From G965226155 sp965226155 (GTDB lineage Bacteria > Pseudomonadota > Gammaproteobacteria > Eutrophobiales > Eutrophobiaceae), in assembly GCA_965226155.1 (NCBI GenBank), contig OZ245331.1, forward strand, positions 310,001-374,000: a stretch of DNA of 64,000 nucleotides, given 5' to 3'. The position numbers and the translations under genes were made by a program. Within the stretch, counting starts at the first letter, position 1. Every line of letters begins with the position of its first letter. Under the pieces are notes generated by a model, which saw only the letters and a program-made list of their open reading frames with translations, had not been told where the DNA came from and searched no databases. Shown here piece after piece: positions 27,001 to 36,196 of this stretch.

Positions 27001-29057
27001 GAAGACAACGAATTTGCAGTGGTTTGAACCTCTGTAATAATATCAAGCAATATATGTGCTGCTTCTTGTAACAGGATATCAACAGGCTCAACCTTTTCAT
27101 ACTCATCATCATTCGCATCATTAGCGAGTGGATCTAAACCCTGCGCTATACGGTATTCATTCTGTAGTGTCTTTCGTGCTTCAGTTAGTCGATCTCTTTC
27201 CTGCTTTCTTTTTAATTCCAAAAGGCTGATTGTTTTCTTCTCACTTGATTCATAGACTAATTCGAGTTCCTCAAGTGTAAGCTGAAAAATCCGATCTGAA
27301 TTAAGACGCCTCTCATGTGCGAGTTTTGCAATACTAAATTTCTCAACCGGTGCATTTGCAGGGACAAATTCTGCCGGTTTGACCTGGTCCCAAGGTAGTG
27401 CATTATCAAGCGATCGCTCACCATGTTCGGAGCTAAACTTTGCAGTAGGATAGACAATGTCTGGAATGACGCCTTTATGTTGGTTACTACCGCCACTAAC
27501 CCGGAAAAATTGAGCAATGGTCGTTTTCAATTTGCCATAGTCATTTTTACTCCGGGTAAATCGGTTCAAGTCCACGATATGCTGCACTGTACCCTTACCG
27601 AAGGTGGGTTCGCCAATAATAATCCCGCGGCGATAATCTTGAATAGCGCCAGCGAAAATCTCAGACGCTGATGCACTGTTTCTGTCTACCAGTACCGCTA
27701 GAGGTCCACCATAAATAATAGCCGGGTCCTCGTCTTCGTTGATTTCAATCTTGCCCGACGAATTCTTGGTCTGCACGATAGGCCCGGATTCAATGAAAAG
27801 GCCGGTAATCTCCAGTGCTTCTGACAAGGATCCTCCACCATTACCCCTAAGGTCGATTACAATACCATCAATTTTTTCGGTACTTAGTTCACTTAACAAC
27901 TTGCGAACATCCCGTGTAGTGCTCTTGTAATCCTCCTCACCACGCGCTTGTGCCGCGAAGTCGCTGTAGAATGTAGGAATATCAATCACACCGATTCGAC
28001 CCAAAGATTCTATGTCAAGTATTTCTGATTTTGCTGCCTGTTCTTCCAGTTTGATTTCATCTCTGGTAATCGAGATGATTTCACTTGGTCCTTCTGCACC
28101 GACTCCTACGCGCAGGAGTTCAAGACGAACCACCGTACCCTTCGGTCCACGAATCAAGTCCACCACATCGTCAAGACGCCAACCAATGACATCGACAATC
28201 TCACCATCCACTTCCTGGCCAACACCGACAATACGATCTTTATCATGTAATTCACCACCTAAATCAGCAGGACCGCCAGGAACCACACTCTGAACCTCGG
28301 TATAATCTGTATCTCCCCTAAGAACTGCACCGATCCCTTGGAGTGATAGGCTCATGCTGATATCAAAATTCTCAGAAGTTCGCGGTGAAAAATACGACGT
28401 ATGAGGTTCTATCGCAGTGGTATAGGCATTCACAAACAACTGGAATATATCATTCGAATTGAATTGGAAGGTGCTGGTACGAAGCCGTTTGTACCTCTTA
28501 GATAAGGTAGTCCTTATTTCATCGGGTTCCTTATCCGCTAGTTTCAAATTGAGAAAATCATTCTTTACCCGCTTTCTCCAGGTTTCATCTAAGTCAGCAC
28601 TATCTAACCAAGATGATTCTCGGCGGTCGAATTCGTAATCTTCTTCAATTGTGAAATCAAATTCCGATTCCAGAATGCGCTCAGCATAAGCGACTCGTTG
28701 ATCAACGCGTGTGCGGTATGTTCTGAATATCTCAAATGCAGGAGATAGATCCGATTTGTTTAACGTATCGTCCAGCTTATACCGGTACTTTTCAAAATAC
28801 TCGATATCTTGTGCTGTAAAGAAACTATGATTGGAATCCAGGTTACTTAGATAATTGTCAAGTATTTGGTTCGACAAAGTATCGTCCAATCGTTTAGTCT
28901 TATAATGGTAACTATCAATTACGTGCAATATGATCTCAGTTGCACGTTCCTCATCGCGATTAGGAACTAACTCAAACTCTGGAACGATGGGCGTCTCTGC
29001 CCATACTATGGTCGATAACAGACACAGGGTAATGACAATTTTAAACAGTTTATGCAT
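26985..29057 (-). CDS. prc: Carboxy-terminal processing protease Prc (Tsp)
   Basis: Prc is a periplasmic serine protease that degrades SsrA-tagged and other proteins with nonpolar C-termini and processes envelope proteins such as the lytic-transglycosylase/NlpI network. A signal peptide (about residues 1-20, cleaved near VWA-ET) is followed by an N-terminal helical domain, a PDZ domain (about 235-325), and the S41 catalytic domain. The latter has the Ser/Lys dyad in NSASASEIFAGAIQDY and FGKGTVQ. A C-terminal helical region closes the protein. The length of 690 residues matches E. coli (682). An IS30 copy is inserted about 190 bases upstream of its start. Confidence 0.96.
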   Translation of the reverse strand: MHKLFKIVITLCLLSTIVWAETPIVPEFELVPNRDEERATEIILHVIDSYHYKTKRLDDTLSNQILDNYLSNLDSNHSFFTAQDIEYFEKYRYKLDDTLNKSDLSPAFEIFRTYRTRVDQRVAYAERILESEFDFTIEEDYEFDRRESSWLDSADLDETWRKRVKNDFLNLKLADKEPDEIRTTLSKRYKRLRTSTFQFNSNDIFQLFVNAYTTAIEPHTSYFSPRTSENFDISMSLSLQGIGAVLRGDTDYTEVQSVVPGGPADLGGELHDKDRIVGVGQEVDGEIVDVIGWRLDDVVDLIRGPKGTVVRLELLRVGVGAEGPSEIISITRDEIKLEEQAAKSEILDIESLGRIGVIDIPTFYSDFAAQARGEEDYKSTTRDVRKLLSELSTEKIDGIVIDLRGNGGGSLSEALEITGLFIESGPIVQTKNSSGKIEINEDEDPAIIYGGPLAVLVDRNSASASEIFAGAIQDYRRGIIIGEPTFGKGTVQHIVDLNRFTRSKNDYGKLKTTIAQFFRVSGGSNQHKGVIPDIVYPTAKFSSEHGERSLDNALPWDQVKPAEFVPANAPVEKFSIAKLAHERRLNSDRIFQLTLEELELVYESSEKKTISLLELKRKQERDRLTEARKTLQNEYRIAQGLDPLANDANDDEYEKVEPVDILLQEAAHILLDIITEVQTTANSLSSTVTP

Positions 29058-29245
29058 GTTGGGTATTCTACTTAATTATATTCTCTGGATTTATATCGGC
29101 ATGTGTCCATTCCAGCTGGATTATATCCATTTATGACAACTATATCCGTATAAGATTTCCTGCAATTTTTAGTGCGAAACGTTTTATTTACTGTCATCTT
29201 TGATTGGGCTAATGCGTTAATTACACTAAATTATCTAATATGTAG

Positions 29246-30274
29246 CGTGAATTCAATTTGTAAGTGCAACTCAATTAGGTGGCACGAACGGCAAGCTGCG
29301 GTAGCATCCTTACCTTTCGTTCCAGCAAGAAAGAGAGGCACAGATGAGACACTACACACAGCTTACCGAGCATCAACGTTACCAGATTTACGCCCTGATG
29401 AAAGCAGGACATACACAAACGGAGATAGCCGCCTTGATAGGCGTGCATAAATCTACTATTAGCCGTGAACTCAGACGCAACCGTGGCTTGAGAGGCTATC
29501 GACCCCGCCAAGCTCAGTTGCTCCGGCAAGCGCGTCGAGAAGCCAGCCAACAACAGCGACTCACCACGACCTTGTGGGAGCAAATCAGTGACTGGTTGCA
29601 TAAACGAGAAGGTATCGCTCTGAGTCATGAATGGATATATCACTACATATACCAGGACAAGGCAGACGGCGGTGAGCTGTACCGGTACTTGCGTTGCCAG
29701 AAGAAACGAAAGAAGCGTTATGGTAGTTATCAACGTCGTGGGGTTCTGGTGAATCAGATCAGCATTGATAAGTGTCCAGCCATTGTGAACAGGAAGACAC
29801 GCATCGGTGACTGGGAAGTGGACACCGTCATCGGCAAAGGCCATCGACAGGCGCTGGTCACCTTGAGCGAGCGCAAGTCGATGTACACCTTGATTGCACA
29901 GGTGAAACGACGAACTGCCTCTGCCGTCAGGCAAGCTATCGTGCGATTGTTGTCTAATATGAAGGCGTCGGTTCACACGATCACCTCGGATAATGGAAAA
30001 GAATTTGCTGAGCATGAGGTTATTGCTCAACAATTGAACGCGGGGTTCTATTTTGCACATCCTTATGCCTCCTGGGAACGGGGTTTAAATGAAAATATCA
30101 ATGGTCTCATTCGACAGTACTTCCCAAAGAAAATGGACTCCAGCACGATTACACAAAAGCAGTTAAACTTGGTCATGAAAAAACTCAATCACCGTCCCAG
30201 AAAAACACTTAATTCAAAAACACTACATGAAGTCTTTTTTAACATCAACGTTGCACTTCAAAGTTGAATCCGCG
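29246..30274 (+). mobile_element. IS30-family insertion sequence, copy 1 (39-bp internal deletion)
   Basis: The 1029-bp element is bounded by imperfect inverted repeats of about 26 bp sharing ATTCAA, AAGTGCAAC and outer CG bases. The same two ends bound the other two copies. Flanking sequence diverges immediately outside the CG dinucleotides, which defines the boundaries; the outer CG could be part of the element or a duplicated 2-bp target. The end resembles the IS30 terminal repeat (ATTCAATT, then GCAAC). It separates prc from the TPR gene. Confidence 0.9.
29344..30267 (+). CDS. IS30-family transposase, internally deleted
   Basis: This 307-residue protein keeps the N-terminal helix-turn-helix (HTQTEIAALIGVHKSTISRELRRN) and the DDE catalytic core: D in GDWEVDTVIG, D in TSDNGKEF, E in GLNENINGLIRQYFPK. 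It lacks 13 residues present in copies 2 and 3 (RVEVWLRDEWSPE), removed by an in-frame 39-bp deletion between two GAGC tetranucleotides. The loss falls in the conserved linker before the catalytic domain, so the enzyme is probably inactive or impaired (inference). Single-residue changes also distinguish it from copy 2. Confidence 0.85.
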   Translation: MRHYTQLTEHQRYQIYALMKAGHTQTEIAALIGVHKSTISRELRRNRGLRGYRPRQAQLLRQARREASQQQRLTTTLWEQISDWLHKREGIALSHEWIYHYIYQDKADGGELYRYLRCQKKRKKRYGSYQRRGVLVNQISIDKCPAIVNRKTRIGDWEVDTVIGKGHRQALVTLSERKSMYTLIAQVKRRTASAVRQAIVRLLSNMKASVHTITSDNGKEFAEHEVIAQQLNAGFYFAHPYASWERGLNENINGLIRQYFPKKMDSSTITQKQLNLVMKKLNHRPRKTLNSKTLHEVFFNINVALQS

Positions 30275-30330
30275 AAATAAAATAACAAGCTAGGTATTAA
30301 TAACAAAGGTATAATTTCGGAGGTGTATTG

Positions 30331-31878
30331 ATGGAATCATTCTTCAGGTCGCTAAAAATTCTTAAAGCCTCCATGGCCAAAGTAACTTACATCATCTCGG
30401 CATGCTTAATTATTCAGATGACGGTTGCAATTCCTCCTACATTTGCAGATGAAACAACAGAACAAACCAAAGCAATACTGACTAACTCTGTTGCAGTATT
30501 ACCTTTTGAAAACCTGAGCCCCAATTCCGAAGATGCCTATTTCTCTGTATGTATTCATAAAGAAATTCTAAATAACCTTGCCCAGATACGGGATATAACT
30601 GTAATTCCCAGTATCTCTGTTATTCGTTATCAAGATACAATCAAGTCTATTCCTGAGATTGCCGCTGAACTCAATGTGGCAACCATCATGGAAGGCAGCG
30701 TTCGTTATACGAATAATCAAATGAATCTTGCGGTACAGCTCATCGATGCCTCTAATAATAATCAATTGTGGTCAGAGATATATGAACGTGACTTGACTGA
30801 CATTATTTCGGCACAGGCAGATATTATTGAGCACGTTGTTCTAGCCCTAGGCGCAAAAATCACAGTTGAGGAAAAAGAACGCATTAGGAAGGTCCCAACC
30901 CAATCAATTGATGCTTATATGCTGTACTTGAAAGCAAGAACTCTGATGAAAACCATTAGACCAATCGTACCGCCTGAGTTTTATCAGAATTTGGATCAAG
31001 CAATTGCAATCGATCCTGATTTTGCCTTAGCCCATGCCTACAAGGCATGTGGTTATGGGGTATCTAGAAACGTCGGTTTTCAACTTAAAGGGTTAACTTT
31101 AGATGAAATGGAAAGGATCGCTGTTGAGCATATTGATAAAGCATTATCAGTGGATCCCAACCTCAGCTACGCCCACTTAGCACAAGGATTTATACATTAC
31201 AGTAACAGGCGTGGTGCAGAGGGAAAGCAAGCCTTTGAACGTGCGCTTCAGTTTGGTCCGAATGATGTGGAAATTTTGGATGAGTATGCCCGTTTCCTTT
31301 CTACACTTGGAGAACACCAAGAGGCTATTCGATTAGCGAGGCGCGTTCAGGTGTTGGCTCCATTTGCTTTCAGCACTTACGATCTTCTTGGTGGGATGTT
31401 AAAGAATGCAGGTGATTTTACCGGCGCTGCCAATGTCTACCGTCAGGGCATTAAAATCGCACCATCTTATCCTGGTAACCATCGAAACCTCGGTATGATG
31501 GAAGTTATTTTAGGGAACGAAGCTGAGGCAATTAAGGAGCTACGTCTTGCAGAACCGTCCTCAGGAGAAAGCACCCAACCGTTTTCTATAATACGGATAG
31601 CATACAGTTATTCAAGACTTGGTCTCCAGGAAGATACGGTGAGATTAGTTAACCAGATTGAGACCATGGTTGCCAATGGAAAATACCTTAGACCTGGCGA
31701 TAGAGCGTTATCATATCTAGCCATCGGTGAAGTTGATAAAGCGTATGATGCCCTAGCTAAAAACCCAAACGAAGTGGTAACCTCTTTAAAAGAAATAAAG
31801 TCCAATTTAATGAACGCCCCCGTTCTAGAACAACCTCGCTTTGTAGAATTGCGTAAACAGATAACGGTTTTAGACTGA
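30331..31878 (+). CDS. TolB-like/TPR repeat protein
   Basis: A hydrophobic N-terminus (about residues 15-40, signal peptide or anchor) is followed by a TolB/FlgO-like domain. Its AVLPFENLSPNSEDAYFS, TIMEGSVRY and LIDASNNNQLWSEIYERDL segments are those usually found behind CadC-type DNA-binding or nucleotide-cyclase domains. At least five TPR-like repeats then run to the C-terminus (about 185-500). Here the module stands alone and appears exported or membrane-anchored, without the usual output domain. GGAGG lies 7 bases before the ATG at 30331; a TTG one codon earlier is less likely. The function is unknown; a scaffold role is a guess. Confidence 0.75.
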   Translation: MESFFRSLKILKASMAKVTYIISACLIIQMTVAIPPTFADETTEQTKAILTNSVAVLPFENLSPNSEDAYFSVCIHKEILNNLAQIRDITVIPSISVIRYQDTIKSIPEIAAELNVATIMEGSVRYTNNQMNLAVQLIDASNNNQLWSEIYERDLTDIISAQADIIEHVVLALGAKITVEEKERIRKVPTQSIDAYMLYLKARTLMKTIRPIVPPEFYQNLDQAIAIDPDFALAHAYKACGYGVSRNVGFQLKGLTLDEMERIAVEHIDKALSVDPNLSYAHLAQGFIHYSNRRGAEGKQAFERALQFGPNDVEILDEYARFLSTLGEHQEAIRLARRVQVLAPFAFSTYDLLGGMLKNAGDFTGAANVYRQGIKIAPSYPGNHRNLGMMEVILGNEAEAIKELRLAEPSSGESTQPFSIIRIAYSYSRLGLQEDTVRLVNQIETMVANGKYLRPGDRALSYLAIGEVDKAYDALAKNPNEVVTSLKEIKSNLMNAPVLEQPRFVELRKQITVLD

Positions 31879-32146
31879 TCTGTAAACATGCGTAGCTAAT
31901 TAAAGAAGTATGCCATCCCTGGCAAACAGTTCTTTCCGTAACCACCTAACTTATAATTATTCCTTTCGTGCTTTCTTCCTGAAAGCATCTTCATGTAAAT
32001 TATTTGATAAAGACTATAGCCTTTCTTTAATACGGTGGGTATCCCCCTAATGGAGTATATTGCAAAGAAATTAACGGTAGAAATTCCGCATTCTCAAAAA
32101 GAATTGCGCTCTTCCCTTGAAATAAGATTTGTAGTGGCTGGGTTAG
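31879..32146. other. Intergenic region between convergent TPR gene and acs
   Basis: The region is AT-rich with no ORF, RNA gene or convincing terminator. A 4-bp GGGT/ACCC hairpin near the acs stop has no U-run. Confidence 0.5.
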
Positions 32147-34099
32147 CTACCCTTGAGATTGATCAAGCAGCACACGGTTTTTAATTAGGTCATCGACTAC
32201 CGCGGAGTCGGCTAAAGTACTTGTATCACCCAGAGTGTCTAGTTCTTTTGCCGCAATCTTACGAAGAATACGTCGCATAATTTTTCCTGTACGGGTCTTA
32301 GGTAGTCCCGGGGCCCATTGGATTACATCAGGGCTAGCAATTGCACCAATCTCAATGCGAACGTGTTGAACCAATTCCTTTTTTAATTCATCCCGTGGCG
32401 TTTCACCAGCCATAAGCGAAACGTATGCATAAATACCTTGCCCTTTCACATCGTGCGGATAGCCAACTACGGCTGCCTCGGCAACTGTAGGATGTAATAC
32501 CAGTGCGCTTTCAACCTCGGCGGTTCCCATGCGATGACCAGATACATTTATAACATCGTCTACCCTGCCGGTTATCCAATAGTAACCATCCTTGTCTCGT
32601 TTCGCACCATCGCCAGTGAAATATTTTCCTGGAAAAGTACTAAAGTAAGTATCGATAAATCGTTGATGATCGCCGAATACAGTCCGCATTTGACCTGGCC
32701 AAGACCTGTTTATGCACAACGAGCCTTCTGCTTCACCGTCAAGCACAATACCTTTGTCATCAACAATAGAGGGTTCAATACCGAAAAATGGTCTTGTCGC
32801 TGATCCTGGCTTCAATTCAGTCGCACCAGCTAGTGGTGTAATGAGAATACCGCCTGTCTCAGTCTGCCACCACGTATCAACTATTGGACATCGATCATCG
32901 CCAACAACATGGTAGTACCATTCCCACGCTTCAGGATTGATCGGCTCACCGACAGTCCCAAGTAATCGTAAACTTTTACGTGAATGACGAGTAACGAACT
33001 CGTTACCTAGCCCCATCAATGCTCTAAGTGCAGTCGGTGCTGTATAAAAGATATTTACTTGGTGCTTGTCGACAATTTGCCAGAATCGACCTGCATCTGG
33101 GTAAGTTGGAACTCCTTCAAACATGAGGGTTGTGGCGCCGTTACTTAATGGACCATAAACTATATATGAGTGACCCGTTACCCAACCCACATCGGCAGTA
33201 CACCAATAGATATCGCCGTCATGATAATCAAAAACATACTTATGGGTAATGGAAGAATAGAGTAAGTATCCTCCGGTGGTATGCAACACCCCCTTTGGTT
33301 TACCTGTTGAACCTGAAGTGCAAAGAATGAATAAAGTATCTTCGGCATCCATCACTTCCGGTTCACATTCAGTGGATGCAGATGAGATTGCATCGTGGTA
33401 ACGAATATCACGATCCTTATTCCACGATATCTCTGCATCGGTGCAATTGACGACGATTACCGTATGAACATGGGGACAATCTTTAAGGGCTTCGTCGGTA
33501 TTGGCTTTTAACGGGACCGTGCGACCACCTCTCACTCCTTCATCGGCGGTAATAACAACTTTGCAATCAGAATCTAGAATACGATCTTTCAATGCATTTG
33601 GCGAAAATCCGCCAAACACGACAGAGTGAATTGCCCCAATCCGGGTACAGGCCAGCATAGCAACGGCGGCTTCAGGGACCATAGGCATGTATATAGAGAC
33701 ACAATCACCTTTAGCAACACCTCGAGATTTTAGTACATTCGCAAATCGACAGACCTTTTCGTGCAATTCCTTGTAACTGATATGCCTGTCTTGTCCAGGT
33801 TCATCCCCTTCCCAGATAATTGCGGTTTGATCAGAACGCTCCGGTAAATGCCGATCAAGACAATTATAGGAAACATTCAGTTTGCCGTTTATAAACCACT
33901 TTATAGAGGCGTTGTTGTAGTCCCAATCTTGGACTTTATCCCATTTTTGATTCCAGCTGATAAAGTTATCCGCTTGCTCTGCCCAAAAATTATCTGGTTC
34001 TTGAATCGAACGATCGTACATTTCCTTGTATCTGTCATTATCTATCCACGCTTTTTCCTTAATAGCGCTACTCACTGAATATTTTTTTTGCTCTGACAT
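32147..34099 (-). CDS. acs: Acetyl-coenzyme A synthetase
   Basis: Acs activates acetate to acetyl-CoA through acetyl-AMP. The 650-residue protein matches E. coli Acs (652). It shows the adenylation P-loop TSGSTGKPKGVLHT, the A5 motif YWQTE-like DTWWQTETGG, the hinge VINVSGHRMGTAEVESAL, and the C-terminal PKTRTGKIMRRILR with the Lys that is normally regulated by acetylation. It stands alone between the convergent TPR gene and ispG, so it is probably its own transcription unit. Confidence 0.97.
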   Translation of the reverse strand: MSEQKKYSVSSAIKEKAWIDNDRYKEMYDRSIQEPDNFWAEQADNFISWNQKWDKVQDWDYNNASIKWFINGKLNVSYNCLDRHLPERSDQTAIIWEGDEPGQDRHISYKELHEKVCRFANVLKSRGVAKGDCVSIYMPMVPEAAVAMLACTRIGAIHSVVFGGFSPNALKDRILDSDCKVVITADEGVRGGRTVPLKANTDEALKDCPHVHTVIVVNCTDAEISWNKDRDIRYHDAISSASTECEPEVMDAEDTLFILCTSGSTGKPKGVLHTTGGYLLYSSITHKYVFDYHDGDIYWCTADVGWVTGHSYIVYGPLSNGATTLMFEGVPTYPDAGRFWQIVDKHQVNIFYTAPTALRALMGLGNEFVTRHSRKSLRLLGTVGEPINPEAWEWYYHVVGDDRCPIVDTWWQTETGGILITPLAGATELKPGSATRPFFGIEPSIVDDKGIVLDGEAEGSLCINRSWPGQMRTVFGDHQRFIDTYFSTFPGKYFTGDGAKRDKDGYYWITGRVDDVINVSGHRMGTAEVESALVLHPTVAEAAVVGYPHDVKGQGIYAYVSLMAGETPRDELKKELVQHVRIEIGAIASPDVIQWAPGLPKTRTGKIMRRILRKIAAKELDTLGDTSTLADSAVVDDLIKNRVLLDQSQG

Positions 34100-34168
34100 G
34101 ATAGTTTATACGGGCATGGCTAATGTAGATACTTAAGTACTGGGGATAAAATTTACTGATAAGGCTAT

Positions 34169-35401
34169 TTACCTTTTAGAATAATTTTTCTCGATATAGT
34201 CATCAACTATTTGTTGAAACTCACCAGCAATGTTATCCCCTCGCAATGTCATTGCTTTTTTCCCATCAATAAATACCGGTGCCGTCGGTGCTTCGCCTGT
34301 CCCCGGCAAACTGATCCCAATATCGGAATGTTTAGATTCTCCTGGTCCATTTACTACACAACCCATCACGGCAAGATTTAAATCTTCAACTCCGGTGTAT
34401 TGCTCGCGCCAGATCGGCATCTGGCTACGGACATGGGAATGAATATTATTTGCTAGTTCTTGGAATACTGTACTCGTCGTTCTGCCGCAACCTGGACAAG
34501 CAGTGACCAACGGCGTAAACGATCTCAACCCCATAGTTTGTAATATTTCTTGAGCGACGATAACTTCCTTGTCTCGATCACCACCCGGGTCGGGTGTTAG
34601 AGATATACGGATAGTATCACCTATCCCTTCTTGTAATAGCACACCAAGGGCCGCTGTAGATGCCACTATGCCTTTCGATCCCATACCGGCTTCAGTCAGA
34701 CCAAGATGTAGAGCATAATCGCATCGACTTGCTAATTCCCTATAGACATCGATCAGTTTCTGTACACCACTGACCTTACAGGAAAGCACAATCTGGTTTT
34801 TAGGTAACCCAATTTCTTCCGCTCGTTCAGCACTGCTGATTGCGGATACGATTAATGCATCCCGCATGACGACATTTGCATCTTCAGGCTCGGTTAGAGC
34901 GGCATTTTCATCCATCATCTTGGTTAATAATGCTTGGTCGAGGCTTCCCCAATTTACGCCTATTCGTACTGGCTTATTATATTCAATAGCCTTCTCTATC
35001 ATAGTCGAAAACTGGCTGTCCTTTTTCTTACCAAAACCAACGTTACCAGGATTGATACGGTATTTCGCAAGTGCGTCTGCACATTCCGGAAATTTTGATA
35101 GGAGCGTATGTCCGTTGTAATGAAAATCACCAATCAAAGGGACGTTACAACCATTAGAATCAAGGATCTCTTTGATCCTAGCTACTTGGCTAGCAGCTTC
35201 TTCATTATTTACGGTGATGCGCACGAGTTCTGATCCAGCGGCAGAAAGCTGTTGAACTTGCGCAGCAGTCGCATTCGCATCGGCCGTATCGGTGTTGGTC
35301 ATGGACTGCACGACGATAGGAGCTTCACCACCTATCTGTATAGATCCAACTTTTACACCTATAGTCTTATGCCTGGGAAAAGATTTTGTTTGCTTAGCCA
35401 T
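34169..35401 (-). CDS. ispG: 4-hydroxy-3-methylbut-2-enyl diphosphate synthase IspG
   Basis: IspG is the 4Fe-4S enzyme that reductively opens MEcPP to HMBPP in the MEP pathway. A TIM-barrel N-terminal part begins with GGEAPIVVQSMTNTDTADANAT. The C-terminal cluster-binding Cys residues are in CPGCGRT and MGCVVNGPGESKH. The length of 410 residues is slightly longer than E. coli (372), as in many proteobacteria. It is divergent from fabA. Confidence 0.96.
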   Translation of the reverse strand: MAKQTKSFPRHKTIGVKVGSIQIGGEAPIVVQSMTNTDTADANATAAQVQQLSAAGSELVRITVNNEEAASQVARIKEILDSNGCNVPLIGDFHYNGHTLLSKFPECADALAKYRINPGNVGFGKKKDSQFSTMIEKAIEYNKPVRIGVNWGSLDQALLTKMMDENAALTEPEDANVVMRDALIVSAISSAERAEEIGLPKNQIVLSCKVSGVQKLIDVYRELASRCDYALHLGLTEAGMGSKGIVASTAALGVLLQEGIGDTIRISLTPDPGGDRDKEVIVAQEILQTMGLRSFTPLVTACPGCGRTTSTVFQELANNIHSHVRSQMPIWREQYTGVEDLNLAVMGCVVNGPGESKHSDIGISLPGTGEAPTAPVFIDGKKAMTLRGDNIAGEFQQIVDDYIEKNYSKR

Positions 35402-35663
35402 AGCTATATTATACCTTGAATTTTATCCAACCTCGTTGACTATCAATAAATTTTGCTTATGATCCGGAACGCTTGAAAACAGTTATAGAAAGTTAAATAC
35501 ATATATTCGATATTAATGTCAGATTAGATGTTACCTAGCCATGAAAAATTATGGCATAACGTTTTTTAGACTTGATACATTAACCATACTGTAGTAAAGC
35601 TGCGCCATTCTACTATAGATTTCAAGAGGAAAAAACCCATCGGCATGCCATACTAGCAAGCCT
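35402..35663. promoter_or_regulatory. Divergent intergenic region, ispG / fabA
   Basis: About 260 bases lie between divergent start codons, so both promoters must be here. I saw no recognisable FabR or FadR operator and no convincing -35/-10 pair. AAGAGGAAAAAA near 35625 lies too far from the fabA ATG to be its Shine-Dalgarno. Confidence 0.4.
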
Positions 35664-36182
35664 ATGGATAAAATGAAAAAATACTATAACAAAGAAGATA
35701 TCCTGGCTTGTGGCATGGGTAAACTTTTCGGGCCTGGGAACGCACAACTGCCACTACCAAACATGCTGATGTTTGACAGAATCACCGATATCAATGATAA
35801 CGGTGGCACATCTGGCAAAGGCGTGATTGTTGCTGAACTCGACATCTCACCGGATTTGTGGTTTTTTGACTGTCATTTTCACGAGGACCCCGTTATGCCC
35901 GGTTGTTTGGGGCTGGATGCCATGTGGCAACTGGTAGGATTCTATTTAGGCTGGACTGGCGCCGCTGGTAGAGGTAGAGCACTGGGATCAGGCAAGGTAA
36001 AATTTACTGGGGAAGTAAGACCGGATAATCAGCTGGTCAAGTACACCGTAAATATTAGGCGTGTTCTCCAACGTGGACTGATAGTAGGATTGGCCGATGG
36101 TGTAATGGAGGCTGATGGTCAAGAAATTTATTTTGCAAATGACTTGAGAGTAGGACTTTTTGAGAAAAACAATGAATTTTAA
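35664..36182 (+). CDS. fabA: 3-hydroxydecanoyl-ACP dehydratase/isomerase FabA
   Basis: FabA dehydrates 3-hydroxydecanoyl-ACP and isomerises trans-2 to cis-3-decenoyl-ACP, the branch point of anaerobic unsaturated fatty acid synthesis. The 172-residue hot-dog protein matches E. coli FabA. DCHFHEDPVMPGCLGLDAMWQ holds the catalytic His and Asp, preceded by LPLPNMLMFDRI. It is followed by fabB after 14 bases, the classical FabA-FabB pair on one transcript. Confidence 0.97.
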   Translation: MDKMKKYYNKEDILACGMGKLFGPGNAQLPLPNMLMFDRITDINDNGGTSGKGVIVAELDISPDLWFFDCHFHEDPVMPGCLGLDAMWQLVGFYLGWTGAAGRGRALGSGKVKFTGEVRPDNQLVKYTVNIRRVLQRGLIVGLADGVMEADGQEIYFANDLRVGLFEKNNEF

Positions 36183-36196
36183 TCAGGGCGATTAAC

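Noticed and set aside
29275..30060. Long minus-strand ORFs (261-274 residues) inside the IS30 copies
   Set aside because: They are antisense shadows of the transposase: they exist in all copies with the same frame relation and have no ribosome-binding site or recognisable domain.
31879..32146. GGGT/ACCC hairpin after acs as a terminator
   Set aside because: The stem is only 4 bp and no U-run follows on either strand.
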